Source: DTYU01 sp040756575 (GTDB lineage: Bacteria > Bacillota > Desulfotomaculia > Desulfotomaculales > Ammonificaceae). Taken from it: a stretch of 64,000 nt of DNA. The notes under the pieces were generated by a model. The model was not told the origin of the DNA. It made no database searches and was given only the letters and a program-made list of their open reading frames with translations. A program made the position numbers and the translations under genes. Every line of letters begins with the position of its first letter. Within the stretch, counting starts at the first letter, position 1. Below are positions 1 through 8,895 of the stretch, in pieces. The stretch is from assembly GCA_040756575.1 (NCBI GenBank), contig JBFLYP010000011.1, positions 18,278-82,277 on the forward strand, read 5' to 3'.

Positions 1-1
1 A

Positions 2-844
2 CAACGTATCGTTGAAGCAGCATCAGGAGGGCAGTCTGTACTTGTCTGCTGTAACACGGTGCGCCGCGCTCAAGAAGTTTATGGTGCGCTGAAAGCGTGT
101 TTACCAAACGTGATGGTGAACTTGCTCCACAGCCGCTTTACAGCGTATGACCGCTTGAGGAAAGAAGGCGCACTGGTGAAAGACCCATCCAAGCTGGTGA
201 GACCTGACGGTATACTGGTCGCTACGCAAGTGGTCGAGGTCAGTTTGAACCTGGATTTTGATACCATTTTTACCGAACCCGCACCACTTGAAGCATTGCT
301 CCAGCGATTCGGACGGGTGAATCGTTTGGGTCGTTTAGGACTTATTCAACTTGCTCCCGTCCATGTCTTCTACGAACCGGCAGACGGACAACATATTTAT
401 GATGAACTCATGGTGCAGCGCACACTTGAAGTAATTGCGCATGCTGATGATAAGCCAGTAGATGAATCCCAAGTTGCCGCATGGTTGGCTGAAATATATA
501 CTGCAAAGATACTTGACGAATGGACGAAGAAGTTCGAGAAATCCTCCCGTATCTTTGAGGAATCCTGCATCCAGACTCTGCGTGCGTTTGCCAGCGATGA
601 TGCGCTTAAAAGCCTCTTCTACCAGGCCTTTGATAATATTGACGTGCTGCCTGTTTGTCTCGAAGCCGAATACAACAAGCTCATCGAAAACGACCCGATT
701 CTCGCCACCGAATTGCTCGTGGGCATTTCGTGGCGGCAATATGGACGCTTGAAACGTGAAGGGCGGATTATAGCGCCTGCTGTACGTGGAGGCGCACCTC
801 TTATAGATGCCCCCTATTCGTCTGAAATTGGTTTAATGTTTTGA
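2..844 (+). CDS. cas3: CRISPR-associated helicase Cas3, C-terminal part (runs off left edge)
   Basis: The frame is open from the window edge to a TGA stop, so only the 3' part of the gene is seen. The visible protein is the second RecA-like helicase domain and C-terminal tail of Cas3, the ATP-dependent helicase that unwinds target DNA for type I CRISPR systems. Supporting signals are SVLVCCNTV at the domain entry, VATQVVEVSLNLDFD (motif V region) and QRFGRVNRLGR (motif VI, arginine finger). The ending APYSSEIGLMF is a typical Cas3 tail. The HD nuclease domain and Walker A motif lie outside the window. No other cas gene or CRISPR array is present to the right, so the subtype cannot be decided. 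Confidence 0.9.
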   Translation, partial: QRIVEAASGGQSVLVCCNTVRRAQEVYGALKACLPNVMVNLLHSRFTAYDRLRKEGALVKDPSKLVRPDGILVATQVVEVSLNLDFDTIFTEPAPLEALLQRFGRVNRLGRLGLIQLAPVHVFYEPADGQHIYDELMVQRTLEVIAHADDKPVDESQVAAWLAEIYTAKILDEWTKKFEKSSRIFEESCIQTLRAFASDDALKSLFYQAFDNIDVLPVCLEAEYNKLIENDPILATELLVGISWRQYGRLKREGRIIAPAVRGGAPLIDAPYSSEIGLMF

Positions 845-984
845 TGGTTCGTCTTTTAAGTTAGGGAAGGGGTAGCCTCACGCACTGATAGCGGGGTTTT
901 TGCCGGAAACGGCCTGACGGCCTTAATCGGACCTTCCATTTCCTCTTCTTTCACTATCCTGGGGCCAGTTCTGCATGCTGCCGC

Positions 985-1071
985 AAAAGGGCTGGTGCGG
1001 GAGGGCCGGGAGAAGTGGGTAAAAGTTTAGAGGTGCCGTACAGCAGCGAAATTGGGTTAGAAGTAACTTAG
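985..1071 (+). pseudogene. Remnant of a second Cas3 C-terminus
   Basis: A short stretch translates as KGLVREGREKWVKV in one frame and continues, after a frame change, as LEVPYSSEIGLEVT before a TAG stop. This mirrors the end of the intact copy just upstream (LKREGRIIAP followed by APYSSEIGLMF). It looks like the degraded tail of a second cas3 gene or of a tandem duplication. Nothing else of the gene survives between the two ends, so the flanking sequence has been deleted or has decayed. Confidence 0.55.
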
Positions 1072-1166
1072 ATGATAAGGATGTTGCAGGTTTTAAAGCC
1101 AATCAGGCTTTGTGCTAAGGTACGAGTTATTAATGCGTAATGGTAGCCGGAGGTATTATCTTATCT

Positions 1167-1665
1167 ATGAAAATGAAACAATTAGGCAGGCTCGAGAAAA
1201 TCAACCCGCGTGAAATCTGGGCTGACGAAGCGCGGGATTTCACGCCGTGGCTCAGGGAGAACATCCGGGCGCTTTCGGAGGCTTTGGGTCTTGACCTTGA
1301 AATTACGGAATCCGAAGGTGCTGTCGGCGACTTCTGGGTTGACCTGGTGGGCAGGGACCTTAGTTCGGGACGGCCGGTTGTGATCGAAAACCAGCTTGGT
1401 TCCGATGCGCGCCCAACAGGACGAAATAGAGAAGGAGATGGGGCAGCCGCTCTTTTGGGAGGAGTTGCCCAAGGCGAGAAGGATAGCGGTTTATACCGAG
1501 GGAAGGATAGAAGATCCACCGGAGCGTCTTGGCCAACTGCAGGACTGGGCGGTCGAGGTATTGGGCCGGTTTGTGAGGGTATTTTTTCTGAGGTGTTTTA
1601 CGAATTGCGTTAAATTTTATCTTATGTTATATTTTCGTACAGGTAAAGTAAAGGAGTCGTTATGA
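1167..1665 (+). pseudogene. DUF4268-type protein with internal deletion and frameshift
   Basis: The first frame begins MKMKQLGRLEKINPREIW and reaches VVIENQLGSDA, the N-terminal nuclease-like part common in DUF4268 proteins associated with restriction or defence loci. The next recognisable segment is in another frame: QDEIEKEMGQPLFWEELPKA, then RRIAVYTEGRIEDPPERLG and WAVEVLGRFVRVFF, which matches the family C-terminus. The middle of the family (roughly 150 or more residues) is missing and the two ends are fused out of frame. A GGAGGT lies 12 nt before the chosen ATG. It is almost certainly inactive and supports reading this edge as decaying defence DNA. Confidence 0.6.
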
Positions 1666-1962
1666 CATTTCATCGTCGTCACCGGGAATGAAAATGGCTC
1701 AAATGTTTATGCTTCGGCCTCTTATCAACTAAAAAAGTATCTCCCATCCCGGCAACCGTCGCCTGCCGCTGCACAAGTTAATTAATTTTTAAATTTAATC
1801 CGCACCACAAAGCCTGATTTCCTTGGCAGGAACTGGCTGGTTATGCATCCGGCTGCTGACTAACTATTTCAAAAAGAACCATCTATTCCATATAGTTTTT
1901 TGTTTAGCCAAATTATAAAATGAAATAAAATCTGTTCTTGTCGTTATTGGGAGGTAACGATA
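1666..1962. other. Intergenic region, no gene seen
   Basis: AT-rich sequence between the broken DUF4268 gene and the LysM hydrolase. I see a nine-codon open frame with a Shine-Dalgarno-like AAAGGAG, but nothing suggests it is used. The right end supplies GGGAGGT, the ribosome-binding site of the next gene. No convincing hairpin terminator or promoter pair was found. Confidence 0.4.
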
Positions 1963-3333
1963 GTGCGAAAGAACTTTAAAAGACTTCTACTGTCGCTGGT
2001 TCTGATTTCCGGACTCCTTTTGAAACCGCCTGTTTACGCGCAGGAGCTTTATACAGTGGCGCCCGGTGATACGCTGTATTCAATTGCGCAAAAATACCAA
2101 ACGTCTGTGGAGACAATCAGGCAGTTAAACAGATTAAGCAGCAGCCTGATCTATACCGGTCAGAAGCTGGTCATTCCCAACCAGGTGACGGTTCATGTTG
2201 TGGCTAAGGGAGAAACCCTTTCTCATATCGCCAAGTTGTATAATACGACTGTTTCCGAAATTATGTCTACCAACAACCTGCCTAACGATTCTCTGAGTGT
2301 CGGACAAGTCCTCAGGATCAACGGCGGCCGGTACGAGCCCCCGGATGCGTTTATAGTAGGTTACCATACCGAGGAAGAAGCCCATTTGCAGTCCTCGGCA
2401 TGGTCGACTATGGCCCATATGAGCGATCTGTCCTACGTCACCCCGTTCTGGTTCCGGTTGAACCGGTATGATCCTGCGAATCTGGAGACAGCGGGTTACT
2501 TTGATCCCTCACAGACCCATGAACTAGTAGCAGCGGCTCATGCGTATGATGTGCCGGTACTGCCGGTAATCCACAATTTCTTATATGAGGATAAGTCGCT
2601 TACCAAGAACTTGGTAACTGCGATGCTATCGAGCCCGGAATCGCGAAGCAGATGTATCGCGAATATTATCAGGCTCATTGAGTCTTACGGCTTCGATGGG
2701 ATCAACATGGATTTTGAAGGTATCAGGGTGAGCGACCGGGATAACCTGTCTCTTTTCTACCAGGAGCTTGGCGACCGGTTGAGAGAAAAGGGATACCTTT
2801 TTACCGTTGCCGTCCCGGCAAAATCGGATGACTGGAGTAATCCCTGGGCAGCACCGTATGATTACTCGGCTATCGGCAGGGCTGCCGACCTGGTCGTGCT
2901 GATGATGTACAACGAGCACGGCTTTCCCGGGAGCGGCCCCGGACCCGTTTCATCAATCGGTTTTAACCACGCGGTTCTCAAGTACGCAGTGGAGAAAATT
3001 CCCCGGCACAAGATCATTGCGGCGGAACCGGTTTTCGGATTTGATTTTAACCTGCAGACCAACAAGTACGAATACTTGTCACACGAATTAGTTATGCAAC
3101 GGGTTAAAGATTTTGCTGCTGACCCCATGCTTGATACGGCCAGTCAAACACCGTTTTTCTCTTATATTACAAACAACCAGCGGCACGAAGTTTGGTATGA
3201 AAATGCCGAAAGCCTGAAAAGAAAATTAGATTTAATCAGGGAGTATGATATTGCCGGGCTGGCTCTGTGGCGTCTGGGCTTGGAAGACCCGGCCATTTGG
3301 CAAACCATACGGGAGCGGGTTAATATACGATAG
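1963..3333 (+). CDS. LysM and glycoside hydrolase family 18 protein (spore YaaH-like)
   Basis: 456 aa, starting at GTG after GGGAGGTAAC. Residues 1-26 form a signal peptide ending near VYA. Two LysM peptidoglycan-binding repeats follow (about 29-72 and 76-119, each with the GDTL/GETL-S-IA pattern and a closing V/L-IN). The rest is a GH18 barrel with the active-site strand DGINMDFE at about 245-252; E252 is the expected acid/base. The Asn in place of the first inner Asp is shared with YaaH-like spore proteins. Such proteins sit in the spore coat or cortex and act on N-acetylglucosamine-containing glycan during germination. The exact substrate is inference. Confidence 0.88.
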   Translation: MRKNFKRLLLSLVLISGLLLKPPVYAQELYTVAPGDTLYSIAQKYQTSVETIRQLNRLSSSLIYTGQKLVIPNQVTVHVVAKGETLSHIAKLYNTTVSEIMSTNNLPNDSLSVGQVLRINGGRYEPPDAFIVGYHTEEEAHLQSSAWSTMAHMSDLSYVTPFWFRLNRYDPANLETAGYFDPSQTHELVAAAHAYDVPVLPVIHNFLYEDKSLTKNLVTAMLSSPESRSRCIANIIRLIESYGFDGINMDFEGIRVSDRDNLSLFYQELGDRLREKGYLFTVAVPAKSDDWSNPWAAPYDYSAIGRAADLVVLMMYNEHGFPGSGPGPVSSIGFNHAVLKYAVEKIPRHKIIAAEPVFGFDFNLQTNKYEYLSHELVMQRVKDFAADPMLDTASQTPFFSYITNNQRHEVWYENAESLKRKLDLIREYDIAGLALWRLGLEDPAIWQTIRERVNIR

Positions 3334-3464
3334 AGGCCGTCCAAAAAACTTCATGGTAAGCCGGTTTTTAGAAGCGGCTCTAACCGCGTCTTGGTTTTCG
3401 GGCGGCAGTTCTGTCCAGAATCTCATCTATACACTGATTTCGCGGGCTTCTCAATGTTATAGGA

Positions 3465-3542
3465 GTGGACGGAGATGAAGCCCCCGAGACCTTGACCCGG
3501 AAAATGCTCGAGAGCGACGTCCTCAGGGAGGTTCTGCGTTGA
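3465..3542 (+). CDS. Small frame overlapping the PIN toxin, possible antitoxin tail
   Basis: A GTG-started frame of 25 residues (VDGDEAPETLTRKMLESDVL and five more) ends at a TGA that overlaps the TTG start of the PIN gene in a TTGA junction. This is the position of an antitoxin in VapBC-type pairs, and the sequence resembles the acidic/helical end of a short antitoxin. The frame is closed upstream by a TGA at about 3438, so a full DNA-binding domain is absent. It may be a truncated antitoxin remnant or a leader peptide that couples translation of the toxin. Function is not established. Confidence 0.35.
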   Translation: MDGDEAPETLTRKMLESDVLREVLR

Positions 3543-3955
3543 TCCTCGTAGACACCGGCGTGTTCTACGCCTTGATCGACAAGAACGACGTGAACCATAG
3601 CCTGGCCAAGGAGTTTTATACAAGTGTAGCGGGACGGGAGGTTCTTTGTACCTCCCTTCCCGTTCTTAGCGAGGCGTGGCTGTTGATAGGCGCTCGCCTT
3701 GGCAGCTGCTTTGCTGACCGGTTGTGGAAATCGGTATGTGACGGTGCCTTCGAAATATTACCCCTCGAAAGAGAAGATTTGGCGTTGGCGCTCGAAATCG
3801 AAAGCAAATACAACGATGTAGCCTTTGGTTTTATAGACGCTACCTGTTTCGCTCTTTGTGAAAAACATAAACTCCGGCGGGTATTCACTTATGACCGGAA
3901 ACACTTTTCTATCTACAAGCCACACTTCACCAATGCCTTGGAATTGGTTCCGTGA
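3539..3955 (+). CDS. PIN-domain ribonuclease, VapC-like toxin
   Basis: 138 aa. PIN nucleases cut RNA with Mg2+ held by a cluster of acidic residues. The expected acids are visible: D5 in ILVDTG, the Glu of PVLSEAW, the Asp of FIDATCF and the Asp of FTYDRKHF. The length is normal for VapC. The TTG start is coupled to the preceding small frame by a TTGA overlap, but no complete antitoxin gene is visible, so the pair may be incomplete. The gene sits between a spore hydrolase and galE with no obvious functional link. Confidence 0.8.
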   Translation: MILVDTGVFYALIDKNDVNHSLAKEFYTSVAGREVLCTSLPVLSEAWLLIGARLGSCFADRLWKSVCDGAFEILPLEREDLALALEIESKYNDVAFGFIDATCFALCEKHKLRRVFTYDRKHFSIYKPHFTNALELVP

Positions 3956-4134
3956 CCGCCGCTTCAAGGCGCCCGGCTGCTCGGCCGGGTGCCGGAACAT
4001 TCATGGCGGGAAGGTCAGGTTCGCCGGCGGATGTCTTATAATCACATTTAGTGCATTTCGTTCACGCCCCGGTGACGCGTGGTGGGTAGGAATTTTGAAG
4101 CATTTGATCAAACATGATTTCGGAGGACGATAAA

Positions 4135-5148
4135 TTGCACGTTTTGGTCACCGGCGGGGCCGGTTACATCGGGAGCCAAACGGTTAAGGAGCTGCTGCGG
4201 GCAGGGTATAAGGTGACGGTTCTGGATAACCTCTCCCGGGGGCATAAGGCGGTGGCGCGGCTGCTGCCGCAGGCAGAGTTCGTTTGGGGCGACATCGCCG
4301 ACCGGGAGTTGGTCGTTGGGCTTGTGCGGTCGCGCGGCATCGCTGCGGTGCTGCATTTTGCGGCGCTAAGCATCGTCGGGGAGTCTGCGGCCGATCCGGC
4401 GCTTTATTACCGGAACAATATGGTGAAAGGGCTGGCACTGTTGGAAGCGATGCGGGAAGCAGGTGTTCCGTATTTCATTTTTTCTTCGACGGCGGCGGTC
4501 TACGGCGAGCCGGTGCAGGTGCCGGTTACGGAAGATCACCCTTTAGTGCCTACGAACCCCTATGGAGCGACGAAACTGGCCTTTGAGGAAGCGCTCAGGT
4601 GGTACGGCGCGGCTTACGGTCTGCGGTATATCAGCCTGCGCTACTTTAACGCCGCCGGCGCCGACCCGCAAGGCGACCTGGGCGAGGACCACCGGCCGGA
4701 GACGCACCTCATCCCGGTGGTGCTGCAGGCGGCGCTCGGGCTGCGGGAGGCGGTGACGGTTTTCGGGACCGATTACCCAACGCCGGACGGGACGTGCATC
4801 CGGGACTACATCCACGTTACCGACCTGGCGGCAGCGCATGTGCTGGCGCTGGAGGCGCTGGCGGAGGGGCACGCCCCGGGGGCGTATAACCTCGGTAATG
4901 AACGCGGCCACTCGGTGCGGGAGGTGATCGAAACCGCCCGGCGGGTCACCGGGCGGGACTTCCCTGTGGTGGAGGGAGCGCGGCGGCCGGGCGACCCGGC
5001 GGTGTTAGTGGCGTCGTCGCAGCGGATCAAGGAGGATTTGGGCTGGCGGCCGCGCTACGGGGACCTGGAAACGATCGTCCGCACGGCCTGGGATTGGCAC
5101 CGGCGGCAAGGGTACAAGGAATCACGGGAGAGAACTGGGATCTTGTAA
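4135..5148 (+). CDS. galE: UDP-glucose 4-epimerase
   Basis: Interconverts UDP-glucose and UDP-galactose with bound NAD, feeding cell-surface polysaccharide synthesis. The N-terminal Rossmann motif is VTGGAGYIGS. The catalytic Ser lies in SSTAAVYG and the Tyr-Lys pair in YGATK, in the usual short-chain dehydrogenase order. I chose the TTG at 4135 because GGAGG ends 8 nt upstream; an ATG at 4114 would place that site inside the gene. The 337-residue product has normal family length. A GC-rich hairpin (GCGCCCGGC pairing with GCCGGGTGC at 3969-3992) lies between the PIN gene and galE but has no T-run, so it is not a clear terminator. Confidence 0.93.
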   Translation: MHVLVTGGAGYIGSQTVKELLRAGYKVTVLDNLSRGHKAVARLLPQAEFVWGDIADRELVVGLVRSRGIAAVLHFAALSIVGESAADPALYYRNNMVKGLALLEAMREAGVPYFIFSSTAAVYGEPVQVPVTEDHPLVPTNPYGATKLAFEEALRWYGAAYGLRYISLRYFNAAGADPQGDLGEDHRPETHLIPVVLQAALGLREAVTVFGTDYPTPDGTCIRDYIHVTDLAAAHVLALEALAEGHAPGAYNLGNERGHSVREVIETARRVTGRDFPVVEGARRPGDPAVLVASSQRIKEDLGWRPRYGDLETIVRTAWDWHRRQGYKESRERTGIL

Positions 5149-5268
5149 TCGGTTAAGCAGGGGGAAATGCTGTGCCGGATTATTCAGGATCCACTGCACC
5201 GCTTCGCGGTACGGCTGTTTTGTACCGACGGCATTGTAGCGGCGCACTTTCCCGTCTTCTGGTTTTGT

Positions 5269-6251
5269 TTAAACCTCTCGAGCGGGTATTTGCCTTCTTT
5301 GTAACTCTAACGACACCGGTGCGCGCTTTTTTTTCTGCTCGCGCCGGGTTGCGGTAAACATCCGTTCCAACGCGCGGTGCGCACTTATGCGAATCTCCTC
5401 CGGCACGGTGATTTGCGGTTGGAGCGATTCGAGTGAGCGGACCACCTTTTCCAGGGTGATGCGCTTCATATTGGGGCATACCGCTTTGGGCGAAGCAGGA
5501 ACGAAATTTTTGTCCGGATTTTCCTTCCTTAAACGATGCAGTATTCCCACCTCGGTGCCTACGATCAATGTATCAAACTCCTTTTCTTTAGCGTAACGGC
5601 AGATACCGCCTGTGCTCAGTATTGCATCAGCAACCTCCCTTACCTCGGGGAGGCACTCGGGGTGTACTACAACGTCTGCGCCGGGATACCGGGCCTTCAT
5701 TCTTACTATATCTTTGCGCTTTATTGTAACATGGGTAGGACAAAGGCCGGCCAGAGGATTATTCGTTTTCCGGTAACTTCCCGAACGTACTCGCCGAGGT
5801 ACTGGTCGGGGACGAAAAGAATCTCTCCGGCATCAAGCGACTGGATTATGCTGACGGCATTTGCGGAGGTACAGCAAATATCGCTGGCCGCCTTTATAGC
5901 CGCGCTGGAATTCACGTAGCAGACTACCGGCGACCGGGGGAATTGGCGCTTAACCTCCTCCAAGTTCTCAAGCGTAATCATGTCTGCCATGCGGCATCCT
6001 GCTGTAACATCCGGCAACAGCACCTTCCTGCCGGGGCAAATGATCGCCGCTGTTTCGGCCATAAAGTGGACGCCGCAGAAGACAATTATCTCCGCGCTGG
6101 TTTTTGCAGCCTGCAGACTTAATTCAAGACTGTCCCCGACAAAATCCGCTACGTCTTGAACTTCGCCGCGCTGATAATTGTGGGCGAGAATAACGGCGTT
6201 TTTCTCCATTTTCAGGGTTAAAATCTTCTCTTTATGCTCGTTTTTGGTCAC
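5269..6251 (-). pseudogene. nadA: Quinolinate synthase, interrupted by a one-base frameshift
   Basis: NadA condenses iminoaspartate with dihydroxyacetone phosphate to quinolinate in NAD synthesis and carries a [4Fe-4S] cluster. The 5' frame (start GTG at 6251) reads through VFCGVHFMAETA to LWPAFVLPMLQ and stops. The 3' frame continues the family exactly, CPTHVTIKRKDIVRMKARYP, then HPEC and AVCPNMKRITLEKVV. All three cluster cysteines are present once the frames are joined near position 5735. Adding one T to the short T-run in the coding strand would restore the frame, so this could be a recent mutation or a base-calling error. The start lies inside the end of the rrf2 gene, showing translational coupling. 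Confidence 0.85.
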
Positions 6252-6702
6252 CTCCGTCCACTCCTCCCTCCTTTTCCTGGGCGTGTTTCAGCTTGCCTTG
6301 CTGCCGCTTTAGAAGATCCACAAGTGTTACCGATGCCAGTACGTTCCTCAGAGCTTCGTTGGCTTCCTGCCAAACGTCTCGAACGGCGCAACAATCGACC
6401 CGCGAGCATGCTTCCCGGTCATAAAGGCAGTCCATTAAGGCGATTGTCCCGCCGAGGATCTCGACCAGTTCACTGACCCGGATCTCCGAAGCATCTTTGC
6501 TCAAAACAAACCCTCCGTGGGCGCCGCGGAAACTTCTGACAAACCCTGCAGCTTTTAATGGCAGGATCAGTTGCTCTAAGTACTGTTCAGAAATCTCCTG
6601 GCGGCGCGCAACATCCTTCAGGCTCACCGGACCCGCCGCGCTGTGTTCCGCAATATCCATAAGCGCCCTCACCCCGTAACGGATTCTGGTAGAGAGCTTC
6701 AT
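6232..6702 (-). CDS. Rrf2-family transcriptional regulator, IscR-like
   Basis: 156 aa from ATG at 6702, which has GGAGGG upstream. The N-terminus is a winged helix (MKLSTRIRYGVRALMDIA, then ISEQYLEQLILPLKAAGFV and the wing RGAHGGFVLS). The C-terminal half carries a cysteine set, C-x7-C-x4-CC in LYDREACSRVDCCAVRD, of the type that binds an Fe-S cluster in IscR-like regulators. It lies between sufB and nadA and overlaps nadA by 20 nt. The neighbourhood suggests that it senses Fe-S status and controls the suf operon, as Rrf2 members do elsewhere; no operator could be assigned with confidence. Confidence 0.88.
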   Translation of the reverse strand: MKLSTRIRYGVRALMDIAEHSAAGPVSLKDVARRQEISEQYLEQLILPLKAAGFVRSFRGAHGGFVLSKDASEIRVSELVEILGGTIALMDCLYDREACSRVDCCAVRDVWQEANEALRNVLASVTLVDLLKRQQGKLKHAQEKEGGVDGGDQKRA

Positions 6703-6818
6703 CTCGTCTTCCCTCCGCAAATTTGTCAACAGCATTGTGCCGGCTTACGTCTTCCATAAACAACATAAGGAGTTTCGTCCCGTTCGGAAACGCGGCGGCG
6801 TGGACGCCGACAGACCCT

Positions 6819-7988
6819 TCAGACCATACTTCCCTGGCTGGCCGTGATGGCGCGGTTGATCTCGGCTTCCAACTCCGTCGGCAGGCCTTCAATCTGTACA
6901 TTCAAAAAGCCGCGGACAATCGTAGCTGTAGCCTCTTCTTCATTCAACCCGCGGGCCATCAGATACTCAATCTCCTCTTGTGCGATCTTTCCTACCGCCG
7001 CCTCGTGGGACAACTCAGCCCCAGCCGTTTTAGCTTCTAGTTCCGGAATGGCGTGAATGAGACCCCGTTCTGCGAGAATCAGGCCCCGGCATTCCAAGTG
7101 AGCTTTTACCCCTTCTGCCTCCCCGACCAGCCGCCCGCGGCTGATGATATCGCCTCCTACGGTAATGGTCCTGGCTATCGACTCCGCCCGCGTATGAGGG
7201 GCGCGAAGCACAACGCCGGATCCGACGTCCATTAAGCTCTCCGGCGGGGCTACCAAAATCGAATGAAAGCGGGCGGTGGCTCCTGACCCCTCTAAATAGG
7301 CCACAGGGTACATCTGCAGGGTATCCACCGCCTGCAGGCAGATGTAATTGGATATGAAAACCCCGTCTTCTTCCACCAGGGCGGCGCTGCGCGGCCGCAC
7401 ATGCATCTTTTCTCCCCATTTATGAATCATTGTAAAGGATAACCTTGCGTTCTTCTTAACGTAAAATTCGGAAATACCGATGTGCATGCCGGTACGTGCG
7501 TCATGGGCACTGGCACATCCTGAAATCAGGTTCAACTCGGCCCCTTCATCCACCACCACGATATTGTGCACTGCCTGCGTAATCCCCTCCGCAGCGATGT
7601 ACAGGCAAGCCTGCAAGGGATAGGTTACCTTTACTCCCGGCAGGGCATGGATAAAGTATCCGTGGAGGGCGTGTTCGCGGGCGTAAGAAGTATATTCATC
7701 TTTGTCGGCCTGCACGAGCCGCCAGCGGTAGTTCTCCAGCCAAGGATAACGCCTGACGGCTTCGTCTGTACTCATAACCTCGAGGCCGTCCTGTTTTGTG
7801 TGGCAGTGAACGACCGAATGGTCAATCTGAATATAGGTGCCGATACGCTCTATTTCCCTGACGTCCACTCCGGTGCCCAGCATCCGCTCGGCATCTTCCC
7901 GGCGTAAAACACTCAGGTCGTCTAAATAGGCCCGTGACGGCGCCTTTTTCTCAAAGATGAGCGGGCTGATACGTTGGTCTTTCTTCAT
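6819..7988 (-). CDS. sufB: SufB/SufD-family Fe-S cluster assembly protein
   Basis: 389 aa from ATG at 7988 with GGAGGTGA upstream. It forms the scaffold of the SUF Fe-S assembly machine together with the SufC ATPase encoded just before it. The C-terminal beta-helix domain is recognisable, with SIARTITVGGDIISRGRL and ELEAKTAGAELSHEAAVGKI, the region that contacts SufC. The protein is shorter than E. coli SufB (about 495 aa), typical of the two-gene SufCB form of anaerobic clostridia and archaea that lacks SufS, SufU and SufE next door. It is adjacent to the Fe-S enzyme gene nadA. Confidence 0.9.
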   Translation of the reverse strand: MKKDQRISPLIFEKKAPSRAYLDDLSVLRREDAERMLGTGVDVREIERIGTYIQIDHSVVHCHTKQDGLEVMSTDEAVRRYPWLENYRWRLVQADKDEYTSYAREHALHGYFIHALPGVKVTYPLQACLYIAAEGITQAVHNIVVVDEGAELNLISGCASAHDARTGMHIGISEFYVKKNARLSFTMIHKWGEKMHVRPRSAALVEEDGVFISNYICLQAVDTLQMYPVAYLEGSGATARFHSILVAPPESLMDVGSGVVLRAPHTRAESIARTITVGGDIISRGRLVGEAEGVKAHLECRGLILAERGLIHAIPELEAKTAGAELSHEAAVGKIAQEEIEYLMARGLNEEEATATIVRGFLNVQIEGLPTELEAEINRAITASQGSMV

Positions 7989-7993
7989 TGAAG

Positions 7994-8773
7994 TCACCTC
8001 CCGTCTTTCTGAACCGAAATGGTGGGATGTAAGGGAACACAAGCGCTGTACCCCGCCTGCCGAATGCAGTTAAACAGTTCGAGAGGGTTACCGCTGCAAG
8101 CTAATTGGCCTTCAAACATTACGTGCCCGATATCAGCGTTTACGTATTGCAGAATGTGTCCGGTATGCGTAATGATAAGGCCCGACTTGCTGTGCCGCGG
8201 GTGGCGCCTGCCGCCGTCACCGCAATGCCCGGGCATTCCGCGGTCAAGCAAACGGTTGATGGTCCGGCCGATAAGGTTGATATTTTCCAGGTCAACCCCT
8301 GACTCCGGCTCGTCTAAGAGGACCAAGTCCGGATCCTGGACGATGAGCTGCAAAAGCTCCGAACGCTTCATTTCCCCGCCGGAAAAGCCCTGGTTCACTT
8401 CTCGGTCTAAAAAGTCCTCGAAGTTTAATTGCGCGGGCAGTTCGGGGGGCATCACCCGACCCCGCGAACAGATCTGGAGCATATCCCGCAATAGAAGACC
8501 CCGGATCGTCGGGGGGCGCTGGAGGGACAGTCCGATCCCCCGCTGCACCCGTTCATAAACCGGCAGATGGGTTATATCCTCACCCTTGAATAGGATCTGC
8601 CCCTCAAGAACCTTATAGCGCGGGAAACCGACTAAGGTCCCTAACAAAGTTGATTTGCCCGAACCGTTGGGTCCGAAAAGGACGTGGGTTTCCCCGGTCC
8701 GAATCTCCAAGTTGACATCTCGGAGGATAACGCGATCCTCTATTGCGACCGTCAAATTGTTAATCTTTAACAC
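7994..8773 (-). CDS. sufC: SufC ATPase of the Fe-S assembly system
   Basis: 259 aa from a GTG at 8773 preceded by GGAGG. It is an ABC-type soluble ATPase that powers the SufB scaffold. Visible motifs are Walker A GPNGSGKST, signature FSGGEMKRSEL, Walker B DLVLLDEPESGVD and the H-loop in SGLIITHTGH. The segment between INRLL and SGLIITHTG (DRGMPGHCGDGGRRHPRHSK) differs from the usual charged helix of the family and could reflect a local pair of compensating frameshifts or a lineage-specific loop. It is the first gene of the sufC-sufB-rrf2-nadA transcription unit. Confidence 0.92.
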   Translation of the reverse strand: MLKINNLTVAIEDRVILRDVNLEIRTGETHVLFGPNGSGKSTLLGTLVGFPRYKVLEGQILFKGEDITHLPVYERVQRGIGLSLQRPPTIRGLLLRDMLQICSRGRVMPPELPAQLNFEDFLDREVNQGFSGGEMKRSELLQLIVQDPDLVLLDEPESGVDLENINLIGRTINRLLDRGMPGHCGDGGRRHPRHSKSGLIITHTGHILQYVNADIGHVMFEGQLACSGNPLELFNCIRQAGYSACVPLHPTISVQKDGR

Positions 8774-8895
8774 GAGGAACCTCCTGTTGCTAAAGAGTCT
8801 GTTACAGCCCCAATCCGCTATCATCCGGATAAGGGCTCAGTTAATCCTGAAACCTTTCACTTATGAAATACTACTATAATGATAGGGTTAATCGT

